Source: Kiloniella majae
GTDB taxonomy: Bacteria > Pseudomonadota > Alphaproteobacteria > Kiloniellales > Kiloniellaceae
Length of the DNA: 64,000 nucleotides
Assembly: GCF_002118315.1 (NCBI RefSeq)
Contig: NZ_MTSZ01000012.1
Span: 1-64,000 of the forward strand
Reading direction: 5' to 3'
Shown: positions 43,040 through 52,272 of the stretch, piece after piece
Layout of the letters: each line of letters opens with the position of its first letter
Numbering within the stretch: position 1 is the stretch's first letter
Translations under genes and position numbers: made by a program
Notes under the pieces: model-generated
Told to the model about the DNA's origin: nothing
Databases searched by the model: none
The model's input: only the letters and a program-made list of their open reading frames with translations

Positions 43040-44428
43040 ATGTCTTCTCAAGGCTCAATTTTATCGTTTATCCATGACACAGTGTTTGACGATTTATCCT
43101 CTGATGTCGTCAAGATGGCAGAACGTTGCTGTCTTGATCTACTGGGTGTAGCTGTGGCTGGCAGGCAAACGGAGCTTGCTCAAATCATTACCGAACATGC
43201 GATTTCTCTTTTCGGGGCAGGTAAAGAAGCAGTAACTATTCCCTTTACAGGGCAAATAGCAAGCCCTGCGGGAAGTGCTCTTGCGATGGGAATGACGATT
43301 GATGCTTTTGACGCGCATGATGGTCATCGTTTAACAAAAGGACATGCCGGAGCAGCTATTTTACCCGCCTTATTGGCTTTTGTTTATAGCCAGTCAGAGA
43401 CGCAAGGCATGATAGATGGCAAAGAGTTTATTACGACCTTGGTCATCGGGTATGAAGTCAGTTTGCGTGCAGGTATAGCGTTACATGCCACGGCTTGCGA
43501 TTATCACACGTCTGGTGCATGGAATGCCATAGGGGCAGCCGCTATGGGGGCACGTCTTCTAAAGTTGAATAAAGAACAAACCCGGCATGCATTGGGCATT
43601 GCGGAATATCACGGTCCCAGAAGCCAGATGATGCGATGTATAGATCATCCGACGATGCTCAAGGATGGATCCGGATGGGGGGCAATGGCGGGGGTAAGCG
43701 CAGCATATCTTGCCAGATCAGGTTTTACCGGTGCTCCAGCAATTACCCTTGAGAATGGAGATGTTATCCCCTATTGGGACGATCTTTATGAAAGATGGGA
43801 AATTTTGGCACAATATTTCAAGCCATATCCCGTTTGTCGATGGGCGCAACCAGCCATACAGGCGGTGTCTGATTTAATGGAGCAGAAATCACTTCACCAC
43901 CATGAAATTCAAGCAATAGAAATCCGAACATTTCATGAAGGCGTTTGTCTTGGAGGGCATGCCCCGACGACAACAGAAGAAGCACAGTATGCAATTGCAT
44001 TTCCGGTTGCTGCGTTAATTGTGCGCGGCACCTTAGGGGCAAATGAGATATCACCAGATTCCTTGCGTGACCCCCTGATCTTGGCCTTAAGTCAGAAAAT
44101 ATCCTTGAGGGAAAGAGACGAGTATAATGCAAAATTTCCGGGGGAACGTTGGGCTGATGTAACGATAACATTTAATAGTGGTGAGGTTCTGAAAACACCT
44201 GCAACTTGCCCGAACGGAGATCCCGAAAACCCGTTAACAGATGATCACATTCTGCATAAATTTCATAGTCTGTGCCAAGGGTCGTTACATAAAGCTACAA
44301 TAGAGGGAATTGTAAAATCTGTTGATGGCTTAACACAAGATCCTAATGCTATGACCGAATTGTTGGATCTATTAAAACACCGGGTTTCACAAAATGGATG
44401 CCCGAACAAAGCAAATGATAATGTATAG
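43040..44428 (+). CDS. MmgE/PrpD family protein
   Basis: With the start at the ATG of MSSQGSILSFIHD (AGGG nine bases upstream) the product has 462 residues. The family pattern is clear: CCLDLLGVAVAGRQTELA, GSALAMGMTIDAFDAHDGHR, GAAILPALLA, YHTSGAWNAIGAAAMGARLLKL, and the C-terminal WADVTITFNSGEVL. The family includes 2-methylcitrate dehydratase, aconitate decarboxylase and iminodisuccinate epimerase, so it acts on a di- or tricarboxylate-like compound. An upstream in-frame extension inside the nitrilase gene (to 42923) is not likely to be translated. Confidence 0.82.
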   Translation: MSSQGSILSFIHDTVFDDLSSDVVKMAERCCLDLLGVAVAGRQTELAQIITEHAISLFGAGKEAVTIPFTGQIASPAGSALAMGMTIDAFDAHDGHRLTKGHAGAAILPALLAFVYSQSETQGMIDGKEFITTLVIGYEVSLRAGIALHATACDYHTSGAWNAIGAAAMGARLLKLNKEQTRHALGIAEYHGPRSQMMRCIDHPTMLKDGSGWGAMAGVSAAYLARSGFTGAPAITLENGDVIPYWDDLYERWEILAQYFKPYPVCRWAQPAIQAVSDLMEQKSLHHHEIQAIEIRTFHEGVCLGGHAPTTTEEAQYAIAFPVAALIVRGTLGANEISPDSLRDPLILALSQKISLRERDEYNAKFPGERWADVTITFNSGEVLKTPATCPNGDPENPLTDDHILHKFHSLCQGSLHKATIEGIVKSVDGLTQDPNAMTELLDLLKHRVSQNGCPNKANDNV

Positions 44429-44574
44429 AAGCGTATGAGCCTTTAAAAAATACGTTCTTGTCGTTTATAGGTGAGTAGAAATCACTTTGTTTTGTAAAAA
44501 CAAATCTCCAGACTATTTTAATAAAATCATTTTATACTGAGAGTAGATGAGATAATGACGAGGCAAAGTCGTCT

Positions 44575-45321
44575 ATGAGGTTGATTGTTAATTCTCTTTT
44601 ATTTTCTACGATGGTTTTAATCTTAATGGCGACGTCTTTACGGGCTGAACAGCCTGAGCTCGTCATTCATTCTGTCGATTTTCCGCCTTATGAAATTCAG
44701 AATCCCGGCCTTGATAATTTACGGGGATTTGATGTTGAAGTCGTCATTGAGGCTTTTGACCGCGTTAATGTAGAGGTCGAAGTCGATTTTTTACCGTGGA
44801 AACGTATTGTTGCAATGGCTCGTGCTGGTACGACATTGGCTATGCTGTCCTGCGAAAAGACAGACAGCCGTAAAGAATTTATCTATTATTCTAACCCGAT
44901 TAGTAAAGCGACAAGAACATATGTTGCAGCCGCAGAATACAGTGGGAAAACACCGTATTCAATGGAAGGTGCACGCGGGGCCAAAATTCTGGTCATAAGT
45001 GGTTATGCTGCTGAAGATGAGTTAAAAAAAGCAAACTTAAAATATGAATCTGTTACTCATGACATGACAGCATTACGCATTTTGTTAAATCGTAATTACG
45101 ATTTTTTTTATTCTTCACGTGAATTCGTCGAATATACTGCACGTGGTCAAGGAATAGCTGATAAATTTCAATATTTTGATACAGGGAAACAGGTTTTCTT
45201 TCATCTCTGTTTTAGTAAAAAATGGCCTAATTCCAAGATGCTACGAGATAAGTTTGATATAGGATTAGCAGAGATACTCGCAGATGGAACCTATGATGCT
45301 ATCCATGCGAAATATAAATAA
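44575..45321 (+). CDS. Periplasmic solute-binding protein, family 3 (orphan)
   Basis: The 248-residue protein has a signal peptide (MRLIVNSLLFSTMVLILMATSLRA) and an SBP_bac_3 fold (LVIHSVDFPPYEIQN, RGFDVEVVIEAFDRVNVEVEVDFLPWKRIVAMARAG). No ABC permease or ATPase is adjacent, and the PrpD gene ends 146 bases upstream. Such orphan proteins may serve a distant transporter or a sensor. A terminator follows. Confidence 0.82.
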   Translation: MRLIVNSLLFSTMVLILMATSLRAEQPELVIHSVDFPPYEIQNPGLDNLRGFDVEVVIEAFDRVNVEVEVDFLPWKRIVAMARAGTTLAMLSCEKTDSRKEFIYYSNPISKATRTYVAAAEYSGKTPYSMEGARGAKILVISGYAAEDELKKANLKYESVTHDMTALRILLNRNYDFFYSSREFVEYTARGQGIADKFQYFDTGKQVFFHLCFSKKWPNSKMLRDKFDIGLAEILADGTYDAIHAKYK

Positions 45322-45325
45322 ATGA

Positions 45326-45360
45326 AAAGAGAGCCAAGGATAAAGGCTCTCTTTCGTATT
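45326..45360. terminator. Terminator between the orphan binding protein and the convergent FAD oxidase
   Basis: AAAGAGAGCC (45326-45335) pairs perfectly with GGCTCTCTTT (45345-45354); 9-nt loop. T residues follow on the plus strand and A residues precede it, so it may act in both directions. Confidence 0.88.
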
Positions 45361-45393
45361 GTTCATATAATGACATTGTTGGATAAGAAAATA

Positions 45394-46737
45394 TCAGCTC
45401 CAGGGGAAGGGGCTGTTGCTAACCGGGTGCAATTTACCCTCAGCGTAACGATTGAAGCGGAAAGGTTCCAGAAGTGCGGATTTCTCTCCCAGAACTTCTT
45501 GAGCAATCAGGGCGCCAACGCCGATCATTTTATAGCCGTGGTTTGAATCTGCTATAATTGTTACGTTCTCTCTGAAATGGTCAAAAACAGGGAAACTGTC
45601 TGGTGTAAAACAACCAAGGCCGCCAGAAGGTTCATTTCTATATTTAACGATTTGTCCTTCGAAACGTTTCTGGCAAAAAGCGAGGGCAGATGTCCACATG
45701 TGGGCAAAGTGGTCATTGACGATAAACTCTGGTGATTTTGGTCCATAGGGATCAATGTTCACATCATCGGCGGCTTTATCGATCTTGTAAGGCATGGCAC
45801 CGCCTTGTACGCCGTTGAAATGAAAATCAGGTTTATAGTAAATCCCCCACATTTCATCAGTAATTAACGAGCCATCAACATCTGAATAGAGAGGTTCGTC
45901 GGTATCGACATGAATAACAGGGGGCATATTGCCGTTGTTATCCATCAAAAAGCCAGGTTCTACTCCAAGAACGCCTTCCTCCAGTGCCCAGTACCTCCAC
46001 ATGGGAATGTCTTCGTGGATTTGGCCGTTTCGGCCTTTGATGTCGACTGATTTAGGTAGATCGAGCATATCCCATATGGTTTTTACCCAGGGGCCAACAC
46101 CAACAATGACTTGATCGCATTCAATGTTACCCTTGTTGGTTTCTACGGCTGTCACAGCGGATGATCCATTTGCAAAGCTGAAGCCTTTGACTTCAACGCC
46201 AGACAAAATACGAACGCCGTTATCTTCTGCTTTTTTTGCCAGTCCATAGATCGCTTTGGTATTGTTAGCATATCCCCCACGTTTTTCATGAAGGATATTT
46301 GTGATCCCTTTTGCTTGCCAGTCATTAAAAATATTTTTCATATAAGACATACACTTGTCGCTGCCTTCTATGAAGTCAGATGAATAACCGATCTCTGTTT
46401 GCTGGCGATGGATATTCGCGCAATCCTCATGCATTGAATCTGGGCTTATTTGTAAATAGCCAACGGGGTTATAGCTGAAAGCTTCCTGATCGCTTTCCCA
46501 TACATCAACTGAATGTGCCATTAATTCACGCATGGCTGGTTGGAAATAGTTATTTCTGACAACACCACATGCAATACCACTAGCCCCGGATGCGATACCT
46601 TCTTTATCGATGACAAGGATATCTTGCCCGGAGCCTTGTCCTTTAGCTTTTAGCTTTTCTGCCAGATGCCATGCCGTCGACAGGCCATGAATGCCAGCCC
46701 CGATAATGATGTATTTTGCCTTTATTGGAAAAGCCAT
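45394..46737 (-). CDS. FAD-dependent oxidoreductase, DAO/sarcosine oxidase beta-like
   Basis: The 447-residue protein has the FAD-binding loop IIGAGIHGLSTAWHLAE at the N-terminus, SGASGIACGVVRNNYF, and the C-terminal NHGYKMIGVGALIAQEVLG. These mark the DAO family that oxidises N-methyl or secondary amines (sarcosine, dimethylglycine, N-methyl-proline). It lies last on the leftward strand after the Dpp-type transporter and a GlxA regulator, so it probably demethylates the imported compound. It lacks a GcvT folate domain, so the methyl group would leave as formaldehyde or be handled by a partner. Confidence 0.82.
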   Translation of the reverse strand: MAFPIKAKYIIIGAGIHGLSTAWHLAEKLKAKGQGSGQDILVIDKEGIASGASGIACGVVRNNYFQPAMRELMAHSVDVWESDQEAFSYNPVGYLQISPDSMHEDCANIHRQQTEIGYSSDFIEGSDKCMSYMKNIFNDWQAKGITNILHEKRGGYANNTKAIYGLAKKAEDNGVRILSGVEVKGFSFANGSSAVTAVETNKGNIECDQVIVGVGPWVKTIWDMLDLPKSVDIKGRNGQIHEDIPMWRYWALEEGVLGVEPGFLMDNNGNMPPVIHVDTDEPLYSDVDGSLITDEMWGIYYKPDFHFNGVQGGAMPYKIDKAADDVNIDPYGPKSPEFIVNDHFAHMWTSALAFCQKRFEGQIVKYRNEPSGGLGCFTPDSFPVFDHFRENVTIIADSNHGYKMIGVGALIAQEVLGEKSALLEPFRFNRYAEGKLHPVSNSPFPWS

Positions 46738-46868
46738 TGATCCCAGACCTTTGTTAGAGAGAATATTTACATAAAATTCTCTCTCAGTTTAGGTGGTATG
46801 GATAATCAGAAAACAACGTTTGAGACATTTAAGAGTATAAATTAACATATACAAGCTTGGGAAAAAAT

Positions 46869-47927
46869 CTAAAGTATCCGATATTCCCGCGGAGACATTC
46901 TCCATATTCTCTGGAAGTGCTTTGCCAGGTGAGATGATGATGCAAATCCACAAGCAACAGCGATTTCACTGATTGCTAGATTGGTTTGTCGCAAGAGATG
47001 AGCTGCGCGTCTGACCCGAAGGTCTATATAAAACTTGCTGGGGCTCTCGCCAACATATTGTTGGAAAATACGATCCATTTGTCGGGCCGTAATGTCAACA
47101 AGTTTTGCAAGTTCTGGCAAGGATAAAGGGGTCTCAAGATTTTGTTCCATATGTTCAATTATACCACTTAGTCGTGGGCTTGAAGCTGCAAATTTGAACG
47201 ATGGATTAAGACGCTGCGGGCTTACCTGTGGTCTGATATCGCTATGAACAAAGTTTTCGGCAATTTCCAGACTTAAATGACGACCATAGTCCCGTTCAAC
47301 CAGTTGAAGAAATAAATCAAAGGCGGCATTTCCACCTGCGCAGGAAAAACGATCTCGATCTATTTCGTAAATTTGACGGGTTATTTCCAGATCCGGATTT
47401 TGTTCCACATAACCATCATAACACTGCCAGTGGATTGTTGATTTATAACCGTCAAAAATCCCTGTTCGAGCAGCAAGGTAAGATCCATCAGATATGGCAC
47501 CGGATAACTTGGCGCGCCTTGCATGTTCTCTAACGAAAGAGAGGGTTTTTGTATCTCTAAGGCTATCCGATCCATCGCCACCGCAAATAACCAGGTGTGT
47601 TATATCAGTAATAGGTCTATCCAGCGTTTCTGTTGAAAGGGCAAGCCCTCCTGATGAGGGATATGAGCCGCCATCAGCTGAAACTAGTTGCCATGAATAG
47701 ATTTCTGATCTGGATAGCCTGTTTGCTGCGCGTAAAACCTCTACGGCCGAACTAAGGGCAAGCAGGGAATAGTTCGGAAGCAAAAGGAATACAAACACCC
47801 CCTTGGTAGGCAATTCCCTGCCATTGTTAGTCTGCCCTTCATTTTTCTTAAGGGCATCAGGCAGCCGTATGGTCTTTTTCCTTTTTGTCAAAACTAATGA
47901 CAGGCTCCATGCGCTCAAGAATATCAT
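46869..47927 (-). CDS. GlxA-family AraC-type regulator overlapping the transporter ATPase gene
   Basis: The product has up to 352 residues: a DJ-1/PfpI-like domain (about 45-210, VFVFLLLPNYSLLALSSAVEVLRAANRL, CAGGNAAFDLFL) and a C-terminal AraC helix-turn-helix pair (SLPELAKLVDITARQMDRIFQQYVG, SEIAVACGFASSSHLAKHFQ). The ATG at 47927 lies 71 bases inside the preceding ABC gene, in another frame. The conserved domain starts only at about residue 42, so a later GTG or TTG start near 47800-47815 (after GGGAGGG) may be the true one. It is the second GlxA-type regulator here and probably controls the dpp-like operon and the FAD oxidase. Confidence 0.82.
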   Translation of the reverse strand: MIFLSAWSLSLVLTKRKKTIRLPDALKKNEGQTNNGRELPTKGVFVFLLLPNYSLLALSSAVEVLRAANRLSRSEIYSWQLVSADGGSYPSSGGLALSTETLDRPITDITHLVICGGDGSDSLRDTKTLSFVREHARRAKLSGAISDGSYLAARTGIFDGYKSTIHWQCYDGYVEQNPDLEITRQIYEIDRDRFSCAGGNAAFDLFLQLVERDYGRHLSLEIAENFVHSDIRPQVSPQRLNPSFKFAASSPRLSGIIEHMEQNLETPLSLPELAKLVDITARQMDRIFQQYVGESPSKFYIDLRVRRAAHLLRQTNLAISEIAVACGFASSSHLAKHFQRIWRMSPREYRIL

Positions 47928-49953
47928 TGGCGAGGTGACATTTTATTTGATGTCCGCCGCTCAGGCTTTTGATTTCCGGCACTTCTTTGGCACAGAGATC
48001 TCCGGGGACTTCGGAAACATGCGGGCAACGGGTGTGAAACGGGCAACCAGAAGGGGGACTCATAGCCGATGGAATATCTCCATCAAGCACAATATGCTTT
48101 TTCTCAACCGATGTGTCTGCAATGGGAATAGCCGAGAGCAAGGCCTCTGTATAGGGGTGATAAGGTGGTGCAAAGATCTGATCTGTTGTTCCTTGTTCGA
48201 CAATATGACCCAAATACATAACAATCACACGATCTGCGATGTATCGTACCACTGAGAGATCATGCGAAATAAACAACATTGTTGTTTTGGCTTCACGTTG
48301 GATATCCATTAGAAGCTCTGTAACAGCGGCTTGAACCGAAACATCAAGTGCAGAAACAGGTTCATCCGCAACTACAATTTTTGGATGTCCGGCAAAACAG
48401 CGTGCGACGCCGATACGCTGTTTTTGACCGCCAGAAAGTTGTCGTGGCATACGCGATGCAAAAGCCCTGGGAAGTTTAACCAGATCAAGTAGTTCGAGCA
48501 TGCGGCTCTCACGTTCTTTCTGGTTCGCCCCAATATTAAATTTTTCCAGAGTTCGGATAATTTGTGACCCGACAGAATGGCTTGGGTTGAGGGTATCGAA
48601 AGGATTTTGGAATACCATCTGCAGGGACGCAATGGTTTCTGGTGTGCGATTATCAACTTCAACGGCTTCTATATTCAGGCCATCCATTGTCACTGTACCA
48701 TCAGTGGCTGTTTCCAAACCGAGCAGGACTTTGGCGAGAGTTGATTTACCACAACCAGATTCCCCGACAATGGCCGTTGTTTCAGACTCTCTGGCCGTAA
48801 AGGACAGGGTCTCGTTGGCTTTGACAGTACGTGTATCTGATCCACCAAATATGGCATTTGCTGCGACATGATAGTGTTTTTTCAGGTTTTCAACTTTGAG
48901 CACTTCCCGGCCGGGTTGAATAGCTTCATGCTGTTGTAGGTTTTCGGGTAGCGCCTTCCAATCGATTTCCTCAAACCGTAAACAGCGGCTTGTATGCCCT
49001 TCTTCATTTGCTACGGGCATCATATTAATATGACCTGCGTTACAAACTTCTTCGACATAGTGGTGACAGCGTGGTCCAAAGTTACAGCCACGGGGGCGTT
49101 GGTTGGGCAGTGGTAATTGCCCGGGAATAGCAACAAGAGGATGAGTGTTTTTATCTGCACCGGGTAATGGAATGGATCTAAACAGGCCCTGAGTATAGGG
49201 GTGTTGCATGCGGTCAAAGACATCGTTGACGGTGCCGCTTTCAACGGCTTCACCTGAATACATAATTGTGATGCGATCACAGGTCTCTAAAATCAGTCCC
49301 AGATTGTGAGAGATAAAGAGAATGGACGTCCCAAAACGTTTCCCCAGATCTTTAACCAGATCAATGATGCCAGCCTCTACCGTAACATCCAAAGCTGTTG
49401 TTGGTTCATCAAGCAGAAGTAACTTCGGTTTTGAAAGCAAAGCCATGGCAATGACGATGCGTTGTTGTTGCCCACCAGATAACTGATGTGGGTAAGATCG
49501 CATCATACGTTCCGGATCTGGCAGCTTAACAGCCTCTAGCATTTCCAAGGATCGGGCATAGGCTGCATCCTTGGTAACCTTTTCATGAATAATCGGAACT
49601 TCCATAAGTTGTTTTCCGATTTTCATGGCGGGGTTCAAGCTGGCCATTGGTTCCTGATAAACCATCGAGATCTTTGATCCACGAATGTCCTGTAATTCAG
49701 CCTCGGACATCTCTCCCATGTCCTTGCCCATGAATTTAATCGTACCCTCGGTTATCTTCCCGATATTGGATAGATCCCGCATGATACCCAGAGCGACAGT
49801 GGATTTCCCACAACCTGATTCACCCACAAGTCCCATGGCTTCGCCAGGCATTACCTTGCAAGAGAAGTCCATAACCGCCGGAATTTCACCTGTGCGGACA
49901 AAGAAGGATATAGAAAGGTTGTTAATCTCAAGAATTGGTGTGTCTTCAGTCAT
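47857..49953 (-). CDS. Dpp/Opp-type ABC transporter, fused ATP-binding protein (DppD-DppF fusion)
   Basis: The 698-residue protein holds two complete nucleotide-binding domains: Walker A GESGCGKST twice (about residues 44 and 396), signatures LSGGQQQR and LSGGQKQR, Walker B LLLLDEPTTALD and IVVADEPVSALD. Each domain ends in the oligopeptide family extension with Cys residues (NFGPRCHHY and GCPFHTRCP). The second of two ATG codons (49953) is preferred, since GGGAG then lies six bases upstream. It energises import through the two permeases upstream. Confidence 0.92.
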   Translation of the reverse strand: MTEDTPILEINNLSISFFVRTGEIPAVMDFSCKVMPGEAMGLVGESGCGKSTVALGIMRDLSNIGKITEGTIKFMGKDMGEMSEAELQDIRGSKISMVYQEPMASLNPAMKIGKQLMEVPIIHEKVTKDAAYARSLEMLEAVKLPDPERMMRSYPHQLSGGQQQRIVIAMALLSKPKLLLLDEPTTALDVTVEAGIIDLVKDLGKRFGTSILFISHNLGLILETCDRITIMYSGEAVESGTVNDVFDRMQHPYTQGLFRSIPLPGADKNTHPLVAIPGQLPLPNQRPRGCNFGPRCHHYVEEVCNAGHINMMPVANEEGHTSRCLRFEEIDWKALPENLQQHEAIQPGREVLKVENLKKHYHVAANAIFGGSDTRTVKANETLSFTARESETTAIVGESGCGKSTLAKVLLGLETATDGTVTMDGLNIEAVEVDNRTPETIASLQMVFQNPFDTLNPSHSVGSQIIRTLEKFNIGANQKERESRMLELLDLVKLPRAFASRMPRQLSGGQKQRIGVARCFAGHPKIVVADEPVSALDVSVQAAVTELLMDIQREAKTTMLFISHDLSVVRYIADRVIVMYLGHIVEQGTTDQIFAPPYHPYTEALLSAIPIADTSVEKKHIVLDGDIPSAMSPPSGCPFHTRCPHVSEVPGDLCAKEVPEIKSLSGGHQIKCHLANDILERMEPVISFDKKEKDHTAA

Positions 49954-49976
49954 AGTCATCTCCCTTAATCCTTCCT

Positions 49977-51128
49977 CTAATCTTTCATGGACTCTTCACG
50001 AAGTGAATCAGCCAATAAGTTCAAGCCAAGAACAAATGACATCAGAGCCGCAGCAGGAAAGAGTGCGGGGTGTACGTATAGGCGAAGCAGGCGTGATCCT
50101 TCCTTGATCGCTGTGCCCCAATCGGGACTTTCAGGGGCCATACCCAATCCGAAATAGCCAAGCGTGCCGAGGAGAATGGTCGTGTAACCAATACGTAGGC
50201 AAGCATCAACAATCAAAGGACCTCGGGCATTGGGAAGGATTTCCCAAAGCATAATGTACCAAGGTGTCTCGCCCCTTGTCTGAGCCGCTGCGATATAGTC
50301 ACGGGTTTTAATATCCATGACCAGGCCACGCACAATTCGAAACACAGCCGGACTGGTTGCGAAAACGACGGCGACAAAAATATTAAGCTCGTTGGGATCA
50401 ATAGAAATAATCCCAAGTGGGTCAGCATCAAAAACAAGTCCGGCATAAATCCAGCCCCCGAGGGTTAGGGTAATTGCCAGCTGTATCCACAGAACTTCAG
50501 CTCTTTTTTTGTACCGGGAGTAGAACAGGGTCACAAAAAAGACGATTGGGAAAAGAAAGAAGAGCCCCGCCATAGCATAGGGGATTGGTGTTTCTGTAAT
50601 TCCCGGTGTAACCAAAAGATAGAAAAGTAAAATAACCGGGAAAGCCAGAACGAGGTTGGCAAGGAATGAAAGAATTGTATCTGTTTTTCCACCGTAATAG
50701 CCGGCTGGTAATCCAAGGGAAATTCCAACCATCAGTGCAAAGATTGTTGCGGCGGGGGCAATGATCAGAACGATCTGGCTGCCGTAAACAACACGGCTAA
50801 ACACGTCTCGTGCAAGCTTGTCTCCACCAAATAAAAAGGCTTCTCCACTTCCCGGTTCTATCGCACCGGGGAGCTTGTTCTTCATGACAACGATTTGATC
50901 AAGCGGATCAAAGGGGGCAATGATATCTGCAAAAATTGCCGTAAAGATCCAGAATGCGACGATGAGAACGCCAACGATGCCAACACCACTATCAAACAGT
51001 CTGCCATAAAGACCGAGTTGATTTTGAAAGGCAAAGCTTGCAGCGACCAATATGACAAGTGCAAGCCATGTTGGCCATAACTGGACAAGTGTCGTTGTGA
51101 TAATGTCGAATGTTGATAAAAATTCCAT
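49977..51128 (-). CDS. Dpp/Opp-type ABC transporter permease (DppC type)
   Basis: The 383-residue membrane protein has the DppC pattern: ADIIAPFDPLDQ, FGGDKLARDVFSRVVYGSQIVLIIAPAATIFALMVG, and the ATPase-contact EAA loop AAAQTRGETPWYIMLWEILPNARGP. It is longer than the usual 280-300 residues because of an extra N-terminal membrane helix and extra hydrophobic segments (about 165-235) before the contact loop. It lies 10 bases after the DppB-type gene and 23 before the ATPase start. Confidence 0.9.
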   Translation of the reverse strand: MEFLSTFDIITTTLVQLWPTWLALVILVAASFAFQNQLGLYGRLFDSGVGIVGVLIVAFWIFTAIFADIIAPFDPLDQIVVMKNKLPGAIEPGSGEAFLFGGDKLARDVFSRVVYGSQIVLIIAPAATIFALMVGISLGLPAGYYGGKTDTILSFLANLVLAFPVILLFYLLVTPGITETPIPYAMAGLFFLFPIVFFVTLFYSRYKKRAEVLWIQLAITLTLGGWIYAGLVFDADPLGIISIDPNELNIFVAVVFATSPAVFRIVRGLVMDIKTRDYIAAAQTRGETPWYIMLWEILPNARGPLIVDACLRIGYTTILLGTLGYFGLGMAPESPDWGTAIKEGSRLLRLYVHPALFPAAALMSFVLGLNLLADSLREESMKD

Positions 51129-51138
51129 AGTAGCCCCC

Positions 51139-52176
51139 TTATTTCACACGAATTCGAGGGTTGAGATAGGCATAGCCTACATCTGATATGAGCTGGGTTA
51201 CCAGCACAACAACCACTGAAACAAGTGAGCAGGCCAACAGGAGATCTATATCATTATTTCCCGCTGCCTGAACAAGGGTAAAACCAAAGCCCTGATACCT
51301 GAACATGATTTCAACAATCACAACGCCAGTAAGAAGCCATGGAAATTGAAGCATTATCACGGTAAAGGGAGCTATAAGTGCATTGCGAAGGGCGTGTTTG
51401 ATTATGACGGCGTAAAAGCCCATGCCCTTAAGTCGGGCAGTACGAATATACTGTGCTGTCATAACCTCTACCATCGATGCCCGTGTCATCCGGGCGATAT
51501 AACCCATGCCGTAAATAGCCATTGTCATAACGGGGAGGGCGAAGTTGTAAAAAGTAATCCCCTTTGACGTTGCTGTTGCCGCTGAACCGTTCAACCATCC
51601 AAGCCAGGAAGCAAATATGACGGTGAAAAATATGCCTGATACATATTCTGGCGTTGCAGTGGATGTAATAGAGATAATGGACAAGCTTCGGTCTGTTCGC
51701 GACCCTTCGCGCATGCCGGCAAGAATACCTATCAGCAGGGCAGAGGGGATCATGACAGCCATAACCCAAAACATCAGCCAACCTGTTGATTGCAGGGCAG
51801 GAATGAGTTTGTCTGCAACTTTTTTCTTAAACTTGGTGGAACATCCAAAGTCCCCTTGGAGAACACCGGAAAAGGTTGGCACTGTGGGATCATCACAATA
51901 CTTAAAACGCGAAACGGCTTCGCCTGTCTTTTCATCGATATTAGGTTGTCTGGGCCATACCCCTAGCCAAGATCCGTAACGTTCAATAAAGGGATCTCTG
52001 TAACCGTTGTTAACCAGCCAGGATTCAATCTCGACGTCTGTTGCTCTCATATTTGTCTGGGAAATAGAAAGCTTTCGAAGGTTTGGATCCAGGTTGACCA
52101 GTGAAAAGACAACAATCGTCAGGCATAACATGGTCAAAGCCATGACGCCCAAGCGTTTTAAGAAAAATGTGAACAT
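51139..52176 (-). CDS. Dpp/Opp-type ABC transporter permease (DppB type)
   Basis: The 345-residue protein has the DppB start (FFLKRLGVMALTMLCLTIVVFSLVNLDP), about six membrane helices and the EAA loop IRTARLKGMGFYAVIIKHALRNALIAP. A periplasmic insertion (about 70-120, with RQPNIDEKTGEAVSRFKYCDDP) is typical of the family. It is separated from the binding-protein gene by a strong hairpin (52222-52257). Confidence 0.9.
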   Translation of the reverse strand: MFTFFLKRLGVMALTMLCLTIVVFSLVNLDPNLRKLSISQTNMRATDVEIESWLVNNGYRDPFIERYGSWLGVWPRQPNIDEKTGEAVSRFKYCDDPTVPTFSGVLQGDFGCSTKFKKKVADKLIPALQSTGWLMFWVMAVMIPSALLIGILAGMREGSRTDRSLSIISITSTATPEYVSGIFFTVIFASWLGWLNGSAATATSKGITFYNFALPVMTMAIYGMGYIARMTRASMVEVMTAQYIRTARLKGMGFYAVIIKHALRNALIAPFTVIMLQFPWLLTGVVIVEIMFRYQGFGFTLVQAAGNNDIDLLLACSLVSVVVVLVTQLISDVGYAYLNPRIRVK

Positions 52177-52221
52177 ATCGGCCCCGTTGGTCTGACGCTA
52201 AATTTTTAGTGCTTTAGGGTA

Positions 52222-52257
52222 AATCACAGGAGTTTCGGGTCCGAAACTCCTGTGATT
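52222..52257 (-). promoter_or_regulatory. Perfect 17-bp hairpin in the dpp-like operon
   Basis: The 17 bases 52222-52238 are fully complementary to 52241-52257, with only GT between, so the real loop must open a few pairs. It stands 15 bases after the stop codon of the binding-protein gene and 45 bases before the DppB-type start, in the 96-bp gap. No T run follows in the direction of transcription, so it is better read as an mRNA-stabilising or partial attenuating element that keeps the binding protein in excess. Confidence 0.85.
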
Positions 52258-52272
52258 GTTCCAACAAAACAA

